Below are positions 61,885 through 64,000 of a stretch of 64,000 bases of DNA, in pieces. The notes beneath the pieces were generated by a model. The model saw only the letters and a list, made by a program, of their open reading frames with translations, was not told the DNA's origin and ran no database searches. This DNA is from an uncultured Ruminococcus sp. (GTDB lineage Bacteria; Bacillota; Clostridia; Oscillospirales; Ruminococcaceae), in NCBI GenBank assembly GCA_900545345.1, contig UQYQ01000003.1, forward strand, positions 62,001 through 126,000, written 5' to 3'. Made by a program: the position numbers and the translations under genes. Each line of letters begins with the position of its first letter. Within the stretch, counting starts at the first letter, position 1.

Positions 61885-63372
61885 ATGTCGATGATTAAAG
61901 TACAAAATCTCACCTTTTCCTATCCGTCGAGCTTTGACAATATATTTGATAATACAAGTTTTCAGATTGATACTGATTGGAAGCTTGGTTTTGTGGGCAG
62001 AAACGGCCGGGGAAAAACAACATTTTTAAATCTATTGCTTGGAAAATATGAATATCAGGGTAAAATTATATCGTCAGTGAAGTTTGATTACTTTCCGTAT
62101 TCGGTTTCTGACAAAGCGGTGTTCACAGGGGAAGTGCTTCGTGAAATTTGTCCGATGGCTGAAGAATGGGAGCTTATAAAAGAGCTGTCTTACCTTGAAG
62201 TTGATGACGATGTGTTATGGCGGCCGTTTGAAACGCTTTCAAACGGAGAACAGACAAAGGTTTTGCTTGCTGCACTTTTCTTAAATCGGGAACGGTTTTT
62301 ATTAATTGACGAACCGACAAATCATTTAGACGCCAGGGCAAGAGATGTAGTGTCAGCTTATTTAAAAAAGAAAAAAGGATTTATACTGGTTTCTCATGAC
62401 AGAGCTTTTCTTGACACTTGTATCGACCATATTCTCGTTATTAATAAAACGAATATCGAGGTTCAAAAAGGCAATTTCAGCTCGTGGAATGAAAACCGAA
62501 ATCGGCAAGAGCAGTTTGAACATACAAAAAATGAACGGCTGAAAAAACAAATTCACCAGCTTGAACAGTCGGCTAAACGGGCTGCGGCACATTCTGATAA
62601 AATAAATTCAACAAAAATAGGCTTTAATCCCGCAAAGGTTGAAAAATCATTGACCAGAAGACCTTCTATTGCAAAGAAAGCCGGTAAATTAATGAACCGT
62701 GCAAAGTCTATGGAAAACCGAATTGAAAAGAGCATTGCAGAGAAAAATCAGCTTTTAAAAAATGTCGAGGAAATATCTTCTTTGAAATTATCTCCTTTGA
62801 AGTATCATTCCAATCAGTTGATAACATTTCAAAATGTTACGCTTAGATACAGCGGAAATGTAATTTTTAAAGATATAAGCTTTACCGTAAATCAAGGTGA
62901 CAGAATTGCAGTTGACGGAAAAAACGGGAGCGGTAAAAGCAGTTTGCTAAAGCTTCTGACGGGATATGATATAGTGCATACAGGAGAGATTATAAAAGGC
63001 TCTGGCCTTATTATTTCATATGTATCTCAGGATACTTCTCATTTGAAGGGGTCACTGTCTGACTTTGCAAAGAAGAATCAAATTAATGAAAGTTTGTTTA
63101 AAACAATTTTAAGAAAAATGGATTTTGAACGAATACAGTTTGAAAAAAGTATTGAGGAATTTTCAGGTGGTCAGAAGAAAAAAGTTTTACTTGCAAAAAG
63201 TCTTTGCGAGCATGCACATTTATATGTATGGGATGAACCGCTTAACTTTATTGACATTTATTCCCGTATGCAGATTGAACAGCTTATAAAGGAGTTTTCT
63301 CCGACTATGATATTTGTTGAACACGATAAGACTTTCAGAAATGAAATTGCGACAAAAATTATACGCTTATAA
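61885..63372 (+). CDS. ABC-F ATPase, Lsa-like antibiotic resistance type
   Basis: 495 residues with two ABC domains and no membrane segment. First domain: Walker A GRNGRGKTTF, signature LSNGEQTKVLLAA, Walker B FLLIDEPTNHLDAR. An inter-domain linker rich in charged helices follows (residues about 190-300), then the second domain: GKNGSGKSSL, FSGGQKKKVLLAKSL, VWDEPLNFID. Lsa/Vga-type proteins displace lincosamide, pleuromutilin or streptogramin A drugs from the ribosome. The attenuator leader supports drug-inducible expression. AAGGAG precedes the ATG at 61885. Confidence 0.88.
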   Translation: MSMIKVQNLTFSYPSSFDNIFDNTSFQIDTDWKLGFVGRNGRGKTTFLNLLLGKYEYQGKIISSVKFDYFPYSVSDKAVFTGEVLREICPMAEEWELIKELSYLEVDDDVLWRPFETLSNGEQTKVLLAALFLNRERFLLIDEPTNHLDARARDVVSAYLKKKKGFILVSHDRAFLDTCIDHILVINKTNIEVQKGNFSSWNENRNRQEQFEHTKNERLKKQIHQLEQSAKRAAAHSDKINSTKIGFNPAKVEKSLTRRPSIAKKAGKLMNRAKSMENRIEKSIAEKNQLLKNVEEISSLKLSPLKYHSNQLITFQNVTLRYSGNVIFKDISFTVNQGDRIAVDGKNGSGKSSLLKLLTGYDIVHTGEIIKGSGLIISYVSQDTSHLKGSLSDFAKKNQINESLFKTILRKMDFERIQFEKSIEEFSGGQKKKVLLAKSLCEHAHLYVWDEPLNFIDIYSRMQIEQLIKEFSPTMIFVEHDKTFRNEIATKIIRL

Positions 63373-63679
63373 AGAACAGAAAAGTGAATTTTATTGACTG
63401 AGGTTTAAAACAATGGGATAAAAATATATATTTTTTACTGAAATCTATTGAGTAATTTCAGAATATCTGTTATACTTATTTATAACAACGACTATGTTCC
63501 CCGCCTTAAAGGCGGCGGACGGCTTAGGGTTTCAGTAGGGGGTAACAATCCTCTACTGAAACCCTAAGAGGCTAATGCAAGGTCGTTTGTTGAATGACGG
63601 GGCATTAGCCCCTTATTGAAATAATTTTTATTATAATCATTTTTTTATTTAATTATGTATTTTAAGAAGGAGAATTAAA
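63373..63679. other. Intergenic region after the ABC-F gene
   Basis: No gene; contains the hairpin-rich element below and, near its right end, AAGGAG for the next gene. Confidence 0.6.
63485..63616. repeat. Hairpin-rich element, possible IS200/IS605-type or MITE remnant
   Basis: Three consecutive hairpins: ccgcctt/aaggcgg (63501), a perfect 16-pair stem cttagggtttcagtag/ctactgaaaccctaag (63523-63568), and ggctaatgc/gcattagcc (63570-63610). aacaacgac at the left and gtcgtttgtt inside are near-complements. No transposase is present. Confidence 0.5.
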
Positions 63680-64000
63680 ATGATTTTATTATCAGAACAG
63701 GTAGGACTTCAAAATGTATACACACCATTGCCATTTGGATTCCATTTAACATTAATTATTTTTGCAACGATTATATTTTTACTTCAGTTTTTCAGAAGAA
63801 AAAGAATTTGCTATCTGCTTGCAGCGTTAGCAGTTGACGCTACTATTATAACGCATTTTGCATTTGAGAATAATACTGTTATCACAATTTTGGAAATCGC
63901 AGAAATCTTATTGGTTTTAGGATGTTTGGCAGATATTATAGCGGCGTATTTAAAACGCAGAAAGAATACGCTTGAAGAAAAGGAAAATGAAAGTCTTCTT
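63680..64000 (+). CDS. Integral membrane protein of unknown function, N-terminal part
   Basis: The frame is open to the right edge (107 codons seen). AAGGAG stands eight bases before the ATG. Three hydrophobic segments are visible (LTLIIFATIIFLLQFF; ICYLLAALAVDATIITHFAF; ILEIAEILLVLGCLADIIAA), then a charged tail (KRRKNTLEEKENE). I do not recognise the family. Confidence 0.75.
   Translation, partial: MILLSEQVGLQNVYTPLPFGFHLTLIIFATIIFLLQFFRRKRICYLLAALAVDATIITHFAFENNTVITILEIAEILLVLGCLADIIAAYLKRRKNTLEEKENESLL

Noticed and set aside
63485..63616. Hairpin-rich region as a CRISPR array
   Set aside because: The hairpins differ from each other and there are no equal spacers or cas genes.

Overview
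This is a low-GC Gram-positive chromosome segment, most consistent with an anaerobic gut Clostridia (Oscillospiraceae/Ruminococcus-like). The grounds are AT-rich intergenic DNA, repeated sigma-A promoters of the TTGCAA-17-TGnTATAAT type, formate-tetrahydrofolate ligase, an EF-G paralogue, GH51 and GH27 plant-glycan glycosidases, and strong AGGAGG ribosome sites. The genus is inferred, not proven.

Region 1 (1-33.5 kb) is ordinary chromosome. It holds the end of a glutamate-synthase-like gene, an alpha-L-arabinofuranosidase, uvrC, rsmE, pfkA, class II aldolase, a preQ1 riboswitch controlling queT, a YD-repeat surface protein, an EF-G paralogue, tsaE/tsaB, rpiB, fhs, a deacetylase, an alpha-galactosidase, tRNA-Ser, tmRNA with smpB, a MATE pump and guaA. 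It also hides small loci: a five- to eight-hairpin RNA candidate upstream of pfkA, and at 28.1-28.4 kb an Fst-like type I toxin with a convergent antisense RNA.

Region 2 (33.5-56.1 kb) is two tandem integrative mobilizable elements in the 3' end of guaA. Three copies of the core GAGTGGGAAT (33495, 46743, 56124) bound them, and each element has its own pair of direct-repeat integrase arm sites. Both carry the same backbone: a cargo slot, an XRE repressor, an excisionase-like protein, a tyrosine integrase, a MobC-like protein, a RepA-like ATPase, a MobV relaxase and TnpV. Element 1 (13.2 kb) carries an Abi_C protein, a two-methyltransferase/HNH restriction-modification system with a controller protein, and a type II-short CBASS operon (HNH-SAVED effector, CD-NTase, E2-like protein). 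Element 2 (9.4 kb) carries an unassigned trypsin-like protease plus membrane-protein pair and a PD-(D/E)xK endonuclease with an Eco57I-type methyltransferase. Together they form a defence island. The relaxase of element 1 is frameshifted.

Region 3 (56.1-64 kb) is chromosome again. It holds the original guaA terminator, a GNAT acetyltransferase, a MATE gene broken by an in-frame TAG behind a promoter-terminator leader, a polar amino-acid ABC transporter operon, an Lsa-type ABC-F protein behind a uORF attenuator, a hairpin-rich element and the start of a membrane-protein gene.

The strongest leads are the Fst-like toxin/antisense locus, the tandem guaA islands with CBASS and the protease/membrane pair, and a recurring Shine-Dalgarno/hairpin/ATG cassette in front of uvrC, tsaE and a MATE gene. 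All family assignments come from reading motifs by eye; no database search was run.
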